NCBI GenBank assembly: GCA_963691655.1
Contig: OY829329.1
Coordinates: 10,926,708-10,990,707, forward strand
Length of the DNA: 64,000 bases
Source: Toxonevra muliebris
Taxonomy: Eukaryota > Arthropoda > Insecta > Diptera > Pallopteridae
Reading direction: 5' to 3'
Made by a program: the position numbers and the translations under genes. How positions within the stretch are numbered: the first letter of the stretch is position 1; each line of letters opens with the position of its first letter. The notes beneath the pieces are model-generated. The model saw only the letters and a program-made list of their open reading frames with translations. It had not been told where the DNA came from and searched no databases. Below are positions 24,986 through 36,591 of this stretch, in pieces.

Positions 24986-25712
24986 TACGAGCAAGAGGTT
25001 TTGAAATGATTGATTTTTAAAAAATTGTCCGCCATTTTAAAACCGCCATTTTGAATTTCTAAAAAAGAACTTCAGATTCGTAATCAACGACCCCAAAAAC
25101 TTACAAGTAAGAAGTTTCAAGCAAAACCGAACGATTTTTAAAAATTTGTCCGCCATTTTAGATCCTCCATTTTGAATTTTTGAAAAATAACTTCAGATTC
25201 GTAATCAGTGACCCCAAAAACTTACAAGTAAGAAGTTTCAAGCAAAAACGAACGAATTTAAAAAAAATTTCGCCATTTTAGATCCTCCATTTTGAATTTT
25301 TGAAAAATAACTTCAGATCCGTAATCAACTACCCCAAAAACTTACAAGTAAGAAGTTTCAAGCAAAAACGAACGAATTTAAAAAAAATTTCGCCATTTTG
25401 GATCTGCCATTTTGAATTTCTGAAAAATAACTTCAGATTCGTAATCAGTGACCACAAAAACTTACAAGTAAGAAGTTTCAAGCAAAACCGAACGATTTTT
25501 AAAAATTTGTTCGCCATTTTAGATCCTCCATTTTGAATTTTTGAAAAATAACTTCAGATTTGTAATCAGCGATCCTAAAAACTTACAAGTAAGAACTTTC
25601 AACCAAAAACGATTGATTTTAAAAAATATGTCCACCATTTTGGATCCGCCATTTTGAATTCCTGAAAAATAACTTCAGATTCGTATCAGCGACTCCAAAA
25701 ACTGTTAGATAA
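24970..25712. repeat. About six tandem copies of a ~120-bp unit
   Basis: Each unit contains AACTTCAGATTCGTAATCAG, then ACCCCAAAAACTTACAAGTA, AGAAGTTTCAAGCAAAA and a CGCCATTTTG pair. Units start near 24970, 25090, 25211, 25331, 25451, 25572 and 25690. Identity between adjacent units is high in the middle and lower at both ends. A weaker relative lies at about 61780-62230. It is non-coding on both strands. Confidence 0.85.
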
Positions 25713-26329
25713 GGAGTTTCAGGATTATTTAAGTACTTTTTAACTTTTAGTTAATGAAAATACTTTTACATTTCGGAACTTAATGACATTTAGCAGCCAT
25801 ATTGGCATCACCATTTAAAATTTTTTATAAACGCCCATCGGCATCTGAAACTACACGAATGTATAAAACTTTTAAGCCTTAGAACGCTTAAGCCGGTCAA
25901 ACCAATTTTTGTTTATGGGTCTGTCCTTGTTGACGAAGAATGCCCCATATATATCTCTAAAATTCACTGTTTGGTACGGTTTACAGGCTGATAGCGCCAA
26001 CGGCTCTAATTTCTTTAAAAATCAGGCCGGAACCAACGTTATGGTCAATGGAGAGAATTTTTCATAGCGTGATTGAATGGCCAGAATTTGGGGCGATTGC
26101 AATAGAATGGCTCTATTACATGCCAGCCATTGTTATATTTAAGAAAATGTTTGATGATAAAATAATCTCGGGAAATGGGCCAGCTGATTGGCTCCCAAGG
26201 TTGTACGTTTTGACAACTTTTGCATAAAATTTTCTTTCCAAAAAATCCAAATTCATGGCTATTACAATAATTTATATACTTTTTAATAGAAAAAAACTCC
26301 CATGCACAAGTTAGTGCACTCGATAGAAG
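25713..26329. other. Non-coding DNA
   Basis: No gene or bounded repeat was recognised. Confidence 0.4.
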
Positions 26330-26880
26330 TGAAGCTAGGAACCTATGGCAGCCCTAGTATAATTGAATCTATCTATCTTCGTCTGTGAGTCCGGAAATGA
26401 GATAATCGTAGTAAAACTTGTGCAATCGAAAAATAAATTGATGCCGACATTCCTTATAGCCAGATTTAGGTTAATTTCGGAAATGAGAAATGGGTAAAAT
26501 CGGTCAAGTGGGCGTGGTTGTATGAGATACAAGAAAAATCAAAGAAAATAATTAAGCCAATTAAACCAAATTCGACATGATTCATTAAAATAATCTTCAG
26601 AAAACACCTATTGCGAAAGTTTGCTAACATCGGATAATAACCACGCCTATCTCTCATTCAAGTGAAATTTTCTAACAGCAATATCAAAGAAAATATTGAT
26701 ATGCAATTTCGGTAAAAAAAAAGCTATCAAAATCGGATAATAACTACGCCCACATACAAAGGCACTATTAATGTGTGTGAGTGGTCGCGCCCAATGTATT
26801 TTTCTTGAAAATGTGTAACCACTTCTTAAGTACAATGTACCAAAAAAAAAGCCCAAAAGCAAAATATCCTTTCATACCAT
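26330..26880. repeat. Probable dispersed repeat with recurring CACGCCCA motifs
   Basis: The phrases AAATCGGTCAAGTGGGCGTG (near 26498), ATCGGATAATAACCACGCC (near 26629) and ATCGGATAATAACTACGCCC (near 26733) recur at roughly 100-130 bp spacing. Such wording is typical of interspersed non-coding repeats in fly genomes. Ends and class could not be determined. Confidence 0.45.
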
Positions 26881-27059
26881 TTAATCCCGCACAAATTACA
26901 TATTAATTATTCCCCTCCCCCATTATCCTCGTCACCAGTTTTACTAGCAACTGGAAAAGAGAGTGATAAAAAAATCACTCACTTTGAAGTATGCATTTTA
27001 ATTATTCTCCCTTATAATTCAAACTCCATCTTTTTTGTTTTGTTGATATTAATATACAT

Positions 27060-28374
27060 TAGAGTGGATTGATTTTGTAACCTCAAATAGGACAGCAATT
27101 TTTGAGAAAAGAGGGTAAATAAAGTGATTGGCAATTTTTTTCTTTTTTTTTTTTTTAAAAGACTACGCATTTTGAGTTTTATAAAACTGTTACTAACTTT
27201 TGCTTCAGAATGGTTTTTAGAATATTTTTATGATCAAAATAAGGAACAAAAATGGATTCCTTAGCTCAAAACTCTGCCAGTTGGACTCCAATTCAACTTT
27301 TCTAAGATTTTTCTAACTTTGGCACTGGAACATTTTTTTGAATCGTAATAGAAACCAAAAATGCCTTTTTTGGTCCAGAGAACACCAAATTTCAACAAAA
27401 TTAGTCGGTCTGTAGATGGCGCTTTAATTTAACTTTTCCTTGGTCTTTACAACTTTTACTCCGAAGGCACTTTTGAATTATTTTTTAGGTCAAAATAGGG
27501 GCTAGAAATATTTTTCTTGACTCGATAAACCTTGGTACAAAATATCAGAGAAATCGGACGGGCCATAGATGTCACTCTTATTCAACTTCCCTCTGATTTT
27601 TTTAACTTTAGCACCGTAGACCCTTTTGGAATATTTTTTAGATCAAAACAGACTCTAAAAATTGACTGCTTTTTAACCAAATCGGTTGCCCCATAGATGG
27701 CTCTTCAAATCAACTTTTCCTGATTTTTCCAACTTATTTTTTTTTAGCTCTTTTTGGAATATTTTTTAGGTCAAAATAAGGGCTAAAAATATTTTTCTTG
27801 ACTCGAAAAACCTTGGTACAAAAAATCAGAGAAAAATCGGACGGTCCATAGATGTCACTCTAATTCAACTTCTCTCTGATTTTTTTTAACTTTAGCACCG
27901 TAGACCCTTTTGGAATATTTTTTAGATCAAAATAGACGCTAAAATTGACTGTTTTTTAACCAAATGGGTGGGCCCATCATAGATGGCTCTTCAAATCAAC
28001 TTTTTCCTGATTTTTCCAACTAATTTTCTTTAGCTCTTTTTGGAATATTATTTAGGTCAAAATAAAGACTAAAAGCGGGTCCGTTGGTTCATAAAATTCT
28101 GGTGCATGAAATGCCAACAAAATCTGTTGGTCTTCAAGGGATAAATTTTATTTCCCCATATTTTTCTAACTTTTGCTTCTGAGCCTCCTTTTGGAGTATT
28201 TTAAATAAGACAAAAAATGGGTTGCTTAGCCTAAAAATCTAAGTTATTAAATTCAAAATGAGTGGGGAAGATTTTTTTTTTTTATAAAAAAGAAAAAAAG
28301 GGTCTGCCTCTTCTCAAAAAACGCTGTCAAGATGGAGGGGGTTACATAAGTCCGCTGTATGCCGATCCACTCTA
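27060..28374. mobile_element. TIR element with TA duplication and internal ~140-bp repeats, 1.3 kb
   Basis: The ends GAGTGGATTG (from 27062) and, inward from the right, GAGTGGATCGG (ending 28372) are inverted and flanked by TA on both sides. The interior (about 27180-28250) is a degenerate tandem repeat of roughly 140 bp. It contains CATAGATG(G/T)C, TCAACTTTTCCTGATTTTTC and TTTTTGGAATATTTTTTAG. Alternate units are most alike: TATTTTTCTTGACTCG near 27507 and 27789 is about 281 bp apart. No transposase remains. TA duplication fits Tc1/mariner-like mobilisation, but the TIR is short. Confidence 0.6.
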
Positions 28375-29633
28375 ATATATGTACGTATATTTTAAAAAAC
28401 AGCGTGACTGTTGTCAAAGCAACATGTCGCTAGAATACATACAATTTTAACAATGAACAGTGTTGCCAAGCATCATCAACTATTATATAGTCAGAAGCGA
28501 TTTACATGCATATATTTATGTAGACATATGTGCAATGCACATTCGCTAGCAGGTCGTAAATGGGCTGAGGAGTGTCAGGGGCAGAGAGGGGATTGCTTAG
28601 AGAACCGTCAATGAAAATCTTATACATAGGAACGTTTTTCATGAATTAAAAAAAAAAAAATTGAATACTACCAAAAAAAAATTAAAACTAAAAATATCTG
28701 GATCTGCTAGTGTCAACACCAATCCCAAAGTCAAATGGATGATATTACTACATTTTATTTCATAAATTTATAAACTCATACCGCTTACTTATTAAACCCG
28801 AATAAACAGCGTTAAAGAAAAAATAGCTGTGCACTAATAAAAAATGTAGGGGGCAACTTTTCTCCCTTATGCCAATTTTAAACTATTTTAGGGTACCCCA
28901 CTATTTTTATGTCGCCAATTTATTTATTTTTTGTTTTTGTTTTTTTCATGCTTTCTGGTACACATCTGTATTTTTTCTGTTAATGGTTTTTAATTTGAAT
29001 ATTGTTTTCTCTGTTCTAGAGTAGAGGATAGTAGAGCAAAAGAATTATAGGCGAATGTCCTTTTTTCCTGCATGTAGCCGCATAAAAGTTTGGCTTTGTT
29101 TTGTTTGTAAACAATGAATGTACTTGTATTTGGGGATGTTTAACGCATTACTTGTGTGTGTGTGTGTGTGTTGTTTAGAGAAATGTATATGTGCGTTTGT
29201 TTGTCTAGTAGGCAACATGGTCTCGTTTTCATTTTCAATGTCGATGAGTTTTGGTATTTTGAGGGAGCAGGGGGAAAAGGGGAAGCAAAGCCGCAGACGT
29301 TATAAACAAGTGGCAGACATGTTGGAGTCAGTGTTGTTGTTTTGTATATTTCTGTGTGTGGGTATGTGAAAATTATTTTTTGTATAGAAAATCTATTTAT
29401 TTGATTGTTTGTTTACTTGGAAAGTGATTCTTAATACGAAGAAAGCACAAAAATTAAATAGTTAAATCCTGAAAAACTTAAAAATGTTGGTTGAAATTAT
29501 TTGGTGATTTCAAAACATTAGGTAATTCAACAACTTTTTTCAATATTCATTGTTTATTAACAGTTCACACAATTACTTTGCGTTTTTCTTTTTTAAAATA
29601 ATTTACTTCCTTAGAAAAGATACTAAATGATGC
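28375..29633. other. AT-rich non-coding DNA
   Basis: A (TG)n tract lies at about 29153-29171. Frames of 67 codons (28411-28614) and 83 codons (29118-29369) contain no recognised motif. Nothing else was identified. Confidence 0.45.
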
Positions 29634-31125
29634 GGAGAGTTTGGAGACTTTGAAAGTTTAAAAATTAACATATTTATACAAATGTTCATAGTTGGGAATG
29701 GTTGTTTGGTAAAGTTAAAATAACTACTTTAAAATTATTTCAAACAAATGTGTTTTATTTTTCGTTAAGAGTGTTTGGAGATTTAAAAAAAAATCTTTTT
29801 TTTAGTAATCTAAGCATACCATATATGTAACAAAAAATCAAGTCTCCACTCTTGGAAAAAATATTCTGTTCACGAAAACGATGTTTATTTTAGGTTTTTG
29901 TAATGTTTCAACAGTTTGGTGTAAAAACTAAAATCTATGGAGAGTTTGGAGACTTGATTAGCTTAAGATTTAATAATTTTGTTCAACTTATTTTAGTTCA
30001 AATCTATTTCTTTGCATAACTATAATTTGGTTTAAAAGTTATTTCATTAAATTGGATCTATATTTGCTTTGGAGAGTTTGGAGACTTATAAAATTTTTGT
30101 CATTTAGTGGTTTACTTCTAAAACTATTAGGTCAGTTATTTTGTTAGCAATATAGCGGATTATGCTATATTACTAAAAGTCTCCACACATTTTTGGAGAG
30201 TTTTTTATTGGCGTACTATTTTTTTTTTATAGTTTTATTAAAATAATTTATTTGTTCAATAATAATGTACTTAAATTTGAAGTTAAGAGGATATGGAGAG
30301 TTTGGAGACTTAAAACAGTTTTTTCATTTAATAGTTTACTTTTGGCATTTTATATTAATTAAAGTCTCCATTGATTTTTGGAGGGTTTTGTGTTTGCATA
30401 TCAGCGACATAAATTTAAGTGTCCACTTTTGGGCTTAAAAGTTATTCCTATTCTATTTGGTTTATTTTAAGCTTGGAGAGTTTGGAAACCTAAACAAATT
30501 TTGTCATTTGGTATTTTATTTCTAAAATTCTTTTAATTATTTATATATTTATTATTATTTTATTATCAATATAGCCAATAATGTTACATTAATTTAAGTC
30601 TCCATTCATTTTTGGAGAGTTTTTATTTGAATATTAAATTTGTTTGTTATAGAATTTATTTTTTCAATAATAAATTACTTAAATTTAGAGCTAATAATAG
30701 AATTTTGAGAGTTTGGAGACTTAATAAATCTAAAATTTTACTTGTTTTTCGAATGCATGTAATTATTTCATGACATAACTAAAAGTTAGCTTTCTTTATA
30801 TTGGGTTTATTTTTACTTTGAAGAGTTTGGAGACTTGCGAATTTTCTGCAATTTGTTAGCTTACTCTTGAAATCAATAATTTATCTATTTCAATATAGAT
30901 GTAGCCATTTGAATTACAGATTTAATCGACTTTAGGAGAGTTTTGTGTATGGAAATCAAATCATTCTAATACAATTTTATTAGAATTTATATATAATATA
31001 TTTCAGTAGTAAAACATTTATAGTTTATTATTGGTTCTATATATTTCTCCTACAAAACATGTTCACTAATAAAAACGTTTGTTATTTTTTGAATTTACGT
31101 TTCTACTTGCAGTTTGGAGAGTTTA
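29634..31125 (+). repeat. Diverged tandem repeat with a conserved GGAGAGTTTGGAGACTT box
   Basis: The 17-bp box, or a one- to two-base variant, occurs at 29634, 29939, 30071, 30295, 30475, 30706 and 30820, with a partial copy near 31115. Between these lies a second box, AAGTCTCCA-(about 3)-ATTTTTGGAGAG, at 30177, 30361 and 30596, with decayed forms near 29838 and 30925. The two alternate about every 105-130 bp, giving a composite unit of roughly 180-235 bp. Intervening AT-rich sequence is poorly conserved apart from phrases such as TTTAAAAGTTATT. The boxes are unusually well kept against this background. Confidence 0.8.
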
Positions 31126-33050
31126 TAAATGTTAAACTATTAAATTCTGGACATGTTTGATGTCTACACACCCGTAGAGTTTATATTTAGATTAAACTAA
31201 CTTAGTCCGATTTCAATCAGGTTTCGGATGAACCCTTAAAGTTAGTGAATTTCAATGCCACACTTTAAAAATCATCATAATCTATAGCTAGTAAGCATGT
31301 ATCATGTACATCCTGCTACTTCTACTTCACTAGATTAAGCAACGCTCCACTGAAATTGTGTGTATTTCCGTTTCACATTTGAATTTTTTTTTTTTTTTTT
31401 TTGGAGTCAGTGAAAGTCATCATCACAATTTTTTGTGTGCTTATTTTTATTTATTTTTTTTGGTTTGTTGGCTACACACACAGCCTCCCATTGAAAAAAA
31501 AAAAAACGAAAGTTAAACGCTTTCGTTTACATACAATTCAGTTCTGTTTTTAACGACCTACCTTTTTCGAAATGTGGTAAGTGGAAGAGTAGAAGGAGGC
31601 GGAAGCGGAGGTGGATGTGTGCAGAAGTTCATGTACTCCCCTCTTACACATAACAGCACGAGCTTCCTGTTCCTGTCTGCGGGGATTTCCCGCCACCACT
31701 CGAGGGTTGATTTCTTTGCTAGGATTGTGTGTGTGTATGTGTGCGGGTTTGAGTTTTTTTTTTTTTTTTTGGTGGGGCTTCATTCTTCAAATAAACTTTC
31801 TAATTTTACTGTCATGTTTTGAAATTTCTTGTATTTGTCTGGATTCGTTGTTGTTGTTGTAAGGACATGCACTCCAATATTCAAAGATTTTTTGTAAAGA
31901 ATGGCAATTTAGAAGAAAGATTGTGGATAAGTAAAGAAATTATGGAAGGCGGGGGTGTGAGTAAAGTTATACGTTAAGAAATGCAGCAGATTTCAGCATA
32001 AGAAATATAAGAAAATAAATATAAAAAAAGAGCGAGAAGTGAAGAGGGATCGAAATGCGTAGTAATTTCCGGTAAACAATGCAATAAATCATATTAAACT
32101 TTGCGTTGAAATTTTGGGGGAGCAGCATCTTACATTTTGAACGATTTAGGACGAGGGAAGTTTAAGTGGAGCCAGTTGAGAAAAATTTACTTTACTAGGA
32201 AATTCATCATGCATACACTTTGCAGTGGAAAAGTGTGAAGACAAAGTATGCTTAAACATATGGAGGTGTAGATTTTTTTTTTTTTAATGGATTTATTTTA
32301 CGATCTTCTTGAGTTATGTATGCATAAACATGGAAGCTATGGGCAAGGAAATCGATTATCTTTTTATCAATTTTTTCTAAAAGCGGATTATTTCTATCTA
32401 AAGTTTCTAGTTAAGTTTCACATCAGAATTGAAATTCAAGAATAATTCACCCCCAAGCTAAAAAGAATTGGAATTGAATATAAAATAATAAATTTAAGAA
32501 TATTGCTATTCAAATCAAATAAAAAATAATAATTTGTGTTGAGAAATGAAACAATTCTCATTACAAAAATGAATTGGATTTGTAGCATATTGTAATCCCA
32601 ATCATAAAATGCATTAAAATTAAAGAGTATAGCAATTTCATTAAAAACAAAAATAGAACTAGAATTATATTCTCAAATTATAATCGCAATTAAAAAAATC
32701 CAATCTCAGTCATAAGAAGATTTAATTGGCAAGCAAAATAAAATGTAAACTACTTAAAGTATAAATAAATAGAAATTTAGAAATTTTAAGTATCAATAAA
32801 TAGAAATTTAGAAATTTTTAGTATAAATAAATAGAAATTTAGAATTTTTTTTTAAATTTCGTTAGTTTTAACCCACTGTGCATCAAAAAAAAAACGCACA
32901 ACTCAGTTTCTCAAACTCTTCTCAACATTTTACCAACTCTATTGCTGCCTCATCAAAAACTCACCAAGACTTTCTGTCTCTTATTCCATACAACAACCAT
33001 TTACAAAATTTATCGATATATATATATATGTATCAAAGATTGTTACTCAC
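31126..33050. other. Intron of the sickie-like gene (minus-strand 3' side of the exon)
   Basis: Mostly AT-rich sequence. A short compositional island at about 31570-31720 is described under findings. A 45-bp phrase (GTATAAATAAATAGAAATTT type) is repeated three times at about 32760-32840. No exon was confirmed. Confidence 0.45.
33045..33050 (-). promoter_or_regulatory. 5' splice donor GTGAGT
   Basis: The minus strand reads AATAG|GTGAGTAAC, close to the ideal donor. Reading through would meet an in-frame TGA at once, which supports splicing here. Confidence 0.8.
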
Positions 33051-33493
33051 CTATTCACCATGGTATCATTTCCGTTTTGTACCGATTGTGCGTATTGCTG
33101 TTGTTGATGTTGTTGATTTACAACTCCACCACCACCACTACTTTGTGTAGTCGAGACAACCACATTCGCATTTGGGGTTGTTGAATTTCCAAGTTGTTGT
33201 TGGAGCTGCTGCTGTTGTTGTTGTTGTGTTTGATTTTTATCGTTTGTTGTTGGTTGCTGATGAATTTCTACATTTATGGCATTAGATAAAACACCAACTC
33301 CACCAACACTACCACTGCCGCCGCCACCACTACACTTCGTTTGTTTCGATTGTTGTTTGAATCGGCTCAATGCAAAGAATAATGCTAAAACCGCTTTCAA
33401 ACGACCCGCACAAATGTCATTCGTTGTTATGTTATCTAAGCCACCAACCGCTTGGGCGCGCAGCACACTCAAACAGGAATTTACGTTATCGTA
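33051..33493 (-). CDS. sick: Internal exon of a neuron navigator gene (sickie-like): CH-domain end and Gln-rich linker
   Basis: This is a single 443-bp exon on the minus strand. The acceptor (AG at 33495-33494) follows a long pyrimidine tract, and the donor is AG|GTGAGT (intron begins at 33050). The frame is open from the acceptor and encodes 147 residues plus two bases of a split codon. Residues 1-50 contain NSCLSVLRAQ and GRLKAVLALFFALSRFKQQ, which match the last helices of the calponin-homology domain of NAV2/NAV3 and fly Sickie. A Gly/Ser-rich stretch, a poly-Gln run and an Asn/Gln-rich tail follow. Navigators act on actin and microtubule growth in axon extension and immune signalling. 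Upstream CH exons are not in view. An alternative is another CH protein, but LFFALSR is characteristic of navigators. Confidence 0.8.
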
Positions 33494-33533
33494 CTGTGAA
33501 AAGAAAAAAAATGAGAAGAGAAGAGTTTTTAAG
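33494..33533 (-). promoter_or_regulatory. 3' splice acceptor and pyrimidine tract
   Basis: On the minus strand, a CT-rich tract of about 30 bases runs into TTTTCACAG at the exon border. It fixes the exon start at 33493 and the gene direction. Confidence 0.8.
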
Positions 33534-33623
33534 TAAGTAATTTGGGGAATAAAAGTTAAGATTGATTATTTGGGGATTACATAAGATTTAAAAATAAAAA
33601 CGAAAATTTATTCAACTGTTTTA

Positions 33624-35641
33624 GAGTGACTTATTCATGCTGCGTAAGTGGTGAGTTTATAACTCAGATCAGGCTAGTAAGAATAAGGCGGGACAAATAG
33701 GAGATTTGCCATTTCCATATTCAGGACAATTCAGATCAAAACTAAGACCAAAATTAAGACTAAAAATCAGACCAGAAATTGAACCTAAAATAGGGTTGAA
33801 ACTCAGCTAAAAAACAGAAAAAAATTTAGTAAAAAACTCGGACAAAAAAAGATGCCAAATGTAGGTAAAATTCAGACTAAAACAAACCAAAATTCAGTCT
33901 ACAGATCTGACCAATATTTAGATCAAATTTAATATAGAAACTAGATCAAATTTGAGACTAAAGTCAGACCGAAAATCAGACCAAAATGCCTATAACAACT
34001 CCGACCAGAATCTAAACAAAAAGTCGAAGCATAAAGGATACCATGTTCTGTTGAAATTTAGAGAAAAATTCAGTCTATAAATAAATGAAAATTTGAAACA
34101 AAAATTATATCAAAATTCAGCCCAAAATTCCGACAAAAAACATACAAGCTCAGGTCGAATTCAGAATAAAAATAAATCAAAATTCAGTCTACAATTTAGA
34201 CCAAAATTCAGATCAAATTTAAATTAGAACTAGATCAAATTTGTAACGAAATTCAAACTGAAATCGAAATAGAAATTCAAAGCAAGAAGATATCATATCC
34301 AGTAGAAATTTAGACTTAAATACAGACTATGAAAAATCAAAAATTTTAAACAAAAATTATATTAAAACTCAAGACAAGAACATACCAAAATTCAGACGAA
34401 ATTCAGACCAGAAACCAGACCAAAAATAATCCAAAATAAGAATCAAAATTTTGACTAAAACTCAGACCAAAATTTGCACCATAAACCAGATTTAAAAACA
34501 GATTTAAATCCAAACCGTAAAATCGTATTCAAAAGATATCTAATTCGGTTTAAATTTAGAACAAAATTCGGACCAAAAAATGACGTAAATCAAACGAAAA
34601 TTAAAAAAAAAAATGCCTAAAACTTAAAACAGAAATAAACCCGTTAAATTAGACCAAAACTCTGGCCAAACTTCACACAAAAAAGAAATCAAAACTATGA
34701 CTAAAATAGTACCCACGAATCGGACTGAAAATTAGGCTATAAAATATGACTAAAACCAAGACAAAAATTCAGACCAGAAATTAAGTCAAAGTTCAAACAA
34801 AATAGTTATTAATTTCAGGTTTTATTTAGAGTAATTAAAAAAAAAAAAAATAGGTCAATAGTCAAACTAAAATTTTAGTATAAATACCAAACCGAAATTC
34901 AGACTAAAAGAAGCTAAAACTCAGTTCAAAATTAAAACCATAATTCAGACCAAATTTACACAAGAACTTGGACTGAAATGCAAATCAAAATTCAGGATCA
35001 AAACTTAGACCATAATTCAGTCTATAACTTAGGTCAAAATTTATTAAAAAATAAAACTAAAAATTCAAATAAAATTTAGATAAAAAATCAAACTGAAAAA
35101 CAGATTATAAATTAGACAAAAATTTGGGCAACAAAGAGATAAAAATTTAAACCGCAGTTAAATCTAAAATCTAAGACCATAAATCAAAGCTAAAGTAAGA
35201 CTAAACTCCTTACTGTAAAAAGATACCAAATTTAGGTGGAATTCAGACCAAAATTCAGATTAACAAATAGACTAAAATTCACATCCAAATCCAGGGCAAA
35301 AAGAGGTAAATTCAGACCACACTCAAGTACAAAATTTAGGTCAAAACTTAGGCTAAGTTCGAAACAAAAGTAAACCTTAAAATCAGAACAAAAACAGGAT
35401 TAAAATTAGATTAAAATCCAGGTCTTAGATATAGATTGAAAACAGATCAAAAAGTAAAATAAAATCCTTTATCCAAATAGGAGGGGCATCTCCGAACTGA
35501 CCATACAGATCTAATGTGACCTAAGAGTATTTAAAAACAGTTTCGATATAGAACGATTTTTAAATGTTGTAAGTATACACATTTTAAAGAAGGATGGAAT
35601 TCCCTCACCCCCTCTCCTGCCTTTTTCTGGATTAGTCACTG
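33624..35641 (-). mobile_element. Probable composite element F carrying the minisatellite
   Basis: The right end, read inward, is CAGTGACTAATCCAG and the left is GAGTGACTTATTCATG, an imperfect TIR with about 11 of 14 matches. Its 2.0-kb length equals that of elements A and B. The interior from 33725 to 35465 is the minisatellite in reverse orientation. It begins about 130 bp upstream of the sickie exon, inside the intron. Flanking 8-mers do not match well. Confidence 0.5.
33725..35465 (-). repeat. Degenerate minisatellite, array F
   Basis: Reverse-orientation array of TTCAGACCAAAA variants, about 1.7 kb. A weak internal duplication can be seen: GATACCA(A/T)(A/G)T with CAGTAGAAATTTAGA near 34037 and 34287. 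It is non-coding. Confidence 0.85.
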
Positions 35642-35686
35642 TTATTGCAATATACTTAGTCTCAAAAATATCTAACCCAGCAGTTA

Positions 35687-36591
35687 GTATTCTGCAAGGC
35701 CGTATCGTATAAAAATAAATTTGAAATCTTAGTTACACTAAGCGATCAAATCCGATTTGTTTTCTTCGACATGAGGTTTGACTACGGATTCAAAAAGAGA
35801 AGGTGATACTGAGCACTCCTGCGTTCATAGTTTTTCAGGGTCAGTAACTGTTTTTGATTTAAAGTTCCGTCCTGAATCAGTTTGAAAAGTTTAAAAATTA
35901 ATAAAAATAGAAAAAATTATCGGATCCTTGTAAAATAAGACTTGCTTGAACCCTATTTCTTTCCTAAAACGTGACGTGATAGAAATTTTTTGACCTCAGA
36001 TTCGTGTTCAATGTGAAAAATTCTTTCGCAAAAACTTATTAGCAAAACCCATGCAGTTTTAGGAGACAATCTTAAAATGTAATTAATTTTTTAACGCATT
36101 GCTCAGAGCACCACAACTAGAACGATCTCTTTCAATGCTGTGACTTCACGAATTTAGGGAATATAAGCCAACCTTATCCGGGTTCCTTATCATTGATAAT
36201 GACTCAAATTCCCAATGATGATCATTTGAAGAAAATGAGCCTCTACAATTTTTGGTAATTTTTTTAAGGTTGGGTACATCATCAGTAGTGGGAAGTCAAT
36301 GAGTTAACGATAACAAAAAAAATGCACTAGAATGCACATTGAATAATATTTATTTGAAAAAATTTAATTTGATTATTCTGGGAATTTTTTGTCACTTTTG
36401 GCCATTTTTTTGAGGTTGAGATTGAAAAAAAATCGGAAAATTTTTCCTAAAATTTTAATTTTATAGGGTCCATCAAATGTATCATTGATTTAATTTATTG
36501 TATTTCAAAATCAGTTTGATAAAAAATATTTATGAATGCTTTTCTGAAAACCCCCCCGAAAAAAATTTCTGGCTACGTCCCTGGTTTTCTG
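35687..36591 (-). mobile_element. hAT non-autonomous element, CAGGGCCGTAGCC family, copy 1
   Basis: The element occupies 35695-36583 in reverse orientation. Its family 'left' end is at 36583 (inward CAGGGACGTAGCCAGAAATT, followed by C/G-run CGGGGGGG) and the other end is at 35695 (CAAGGCCGTAT). Flanking 8-mers GTATTCTG (35687) and GTTTTCTG (36584) match at 7 of 8 positions. It is colinear with 38315-39387 but lacks about 130 bp near the CAAGGCC end. No transposase frame is present. Confidence 0.9.
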
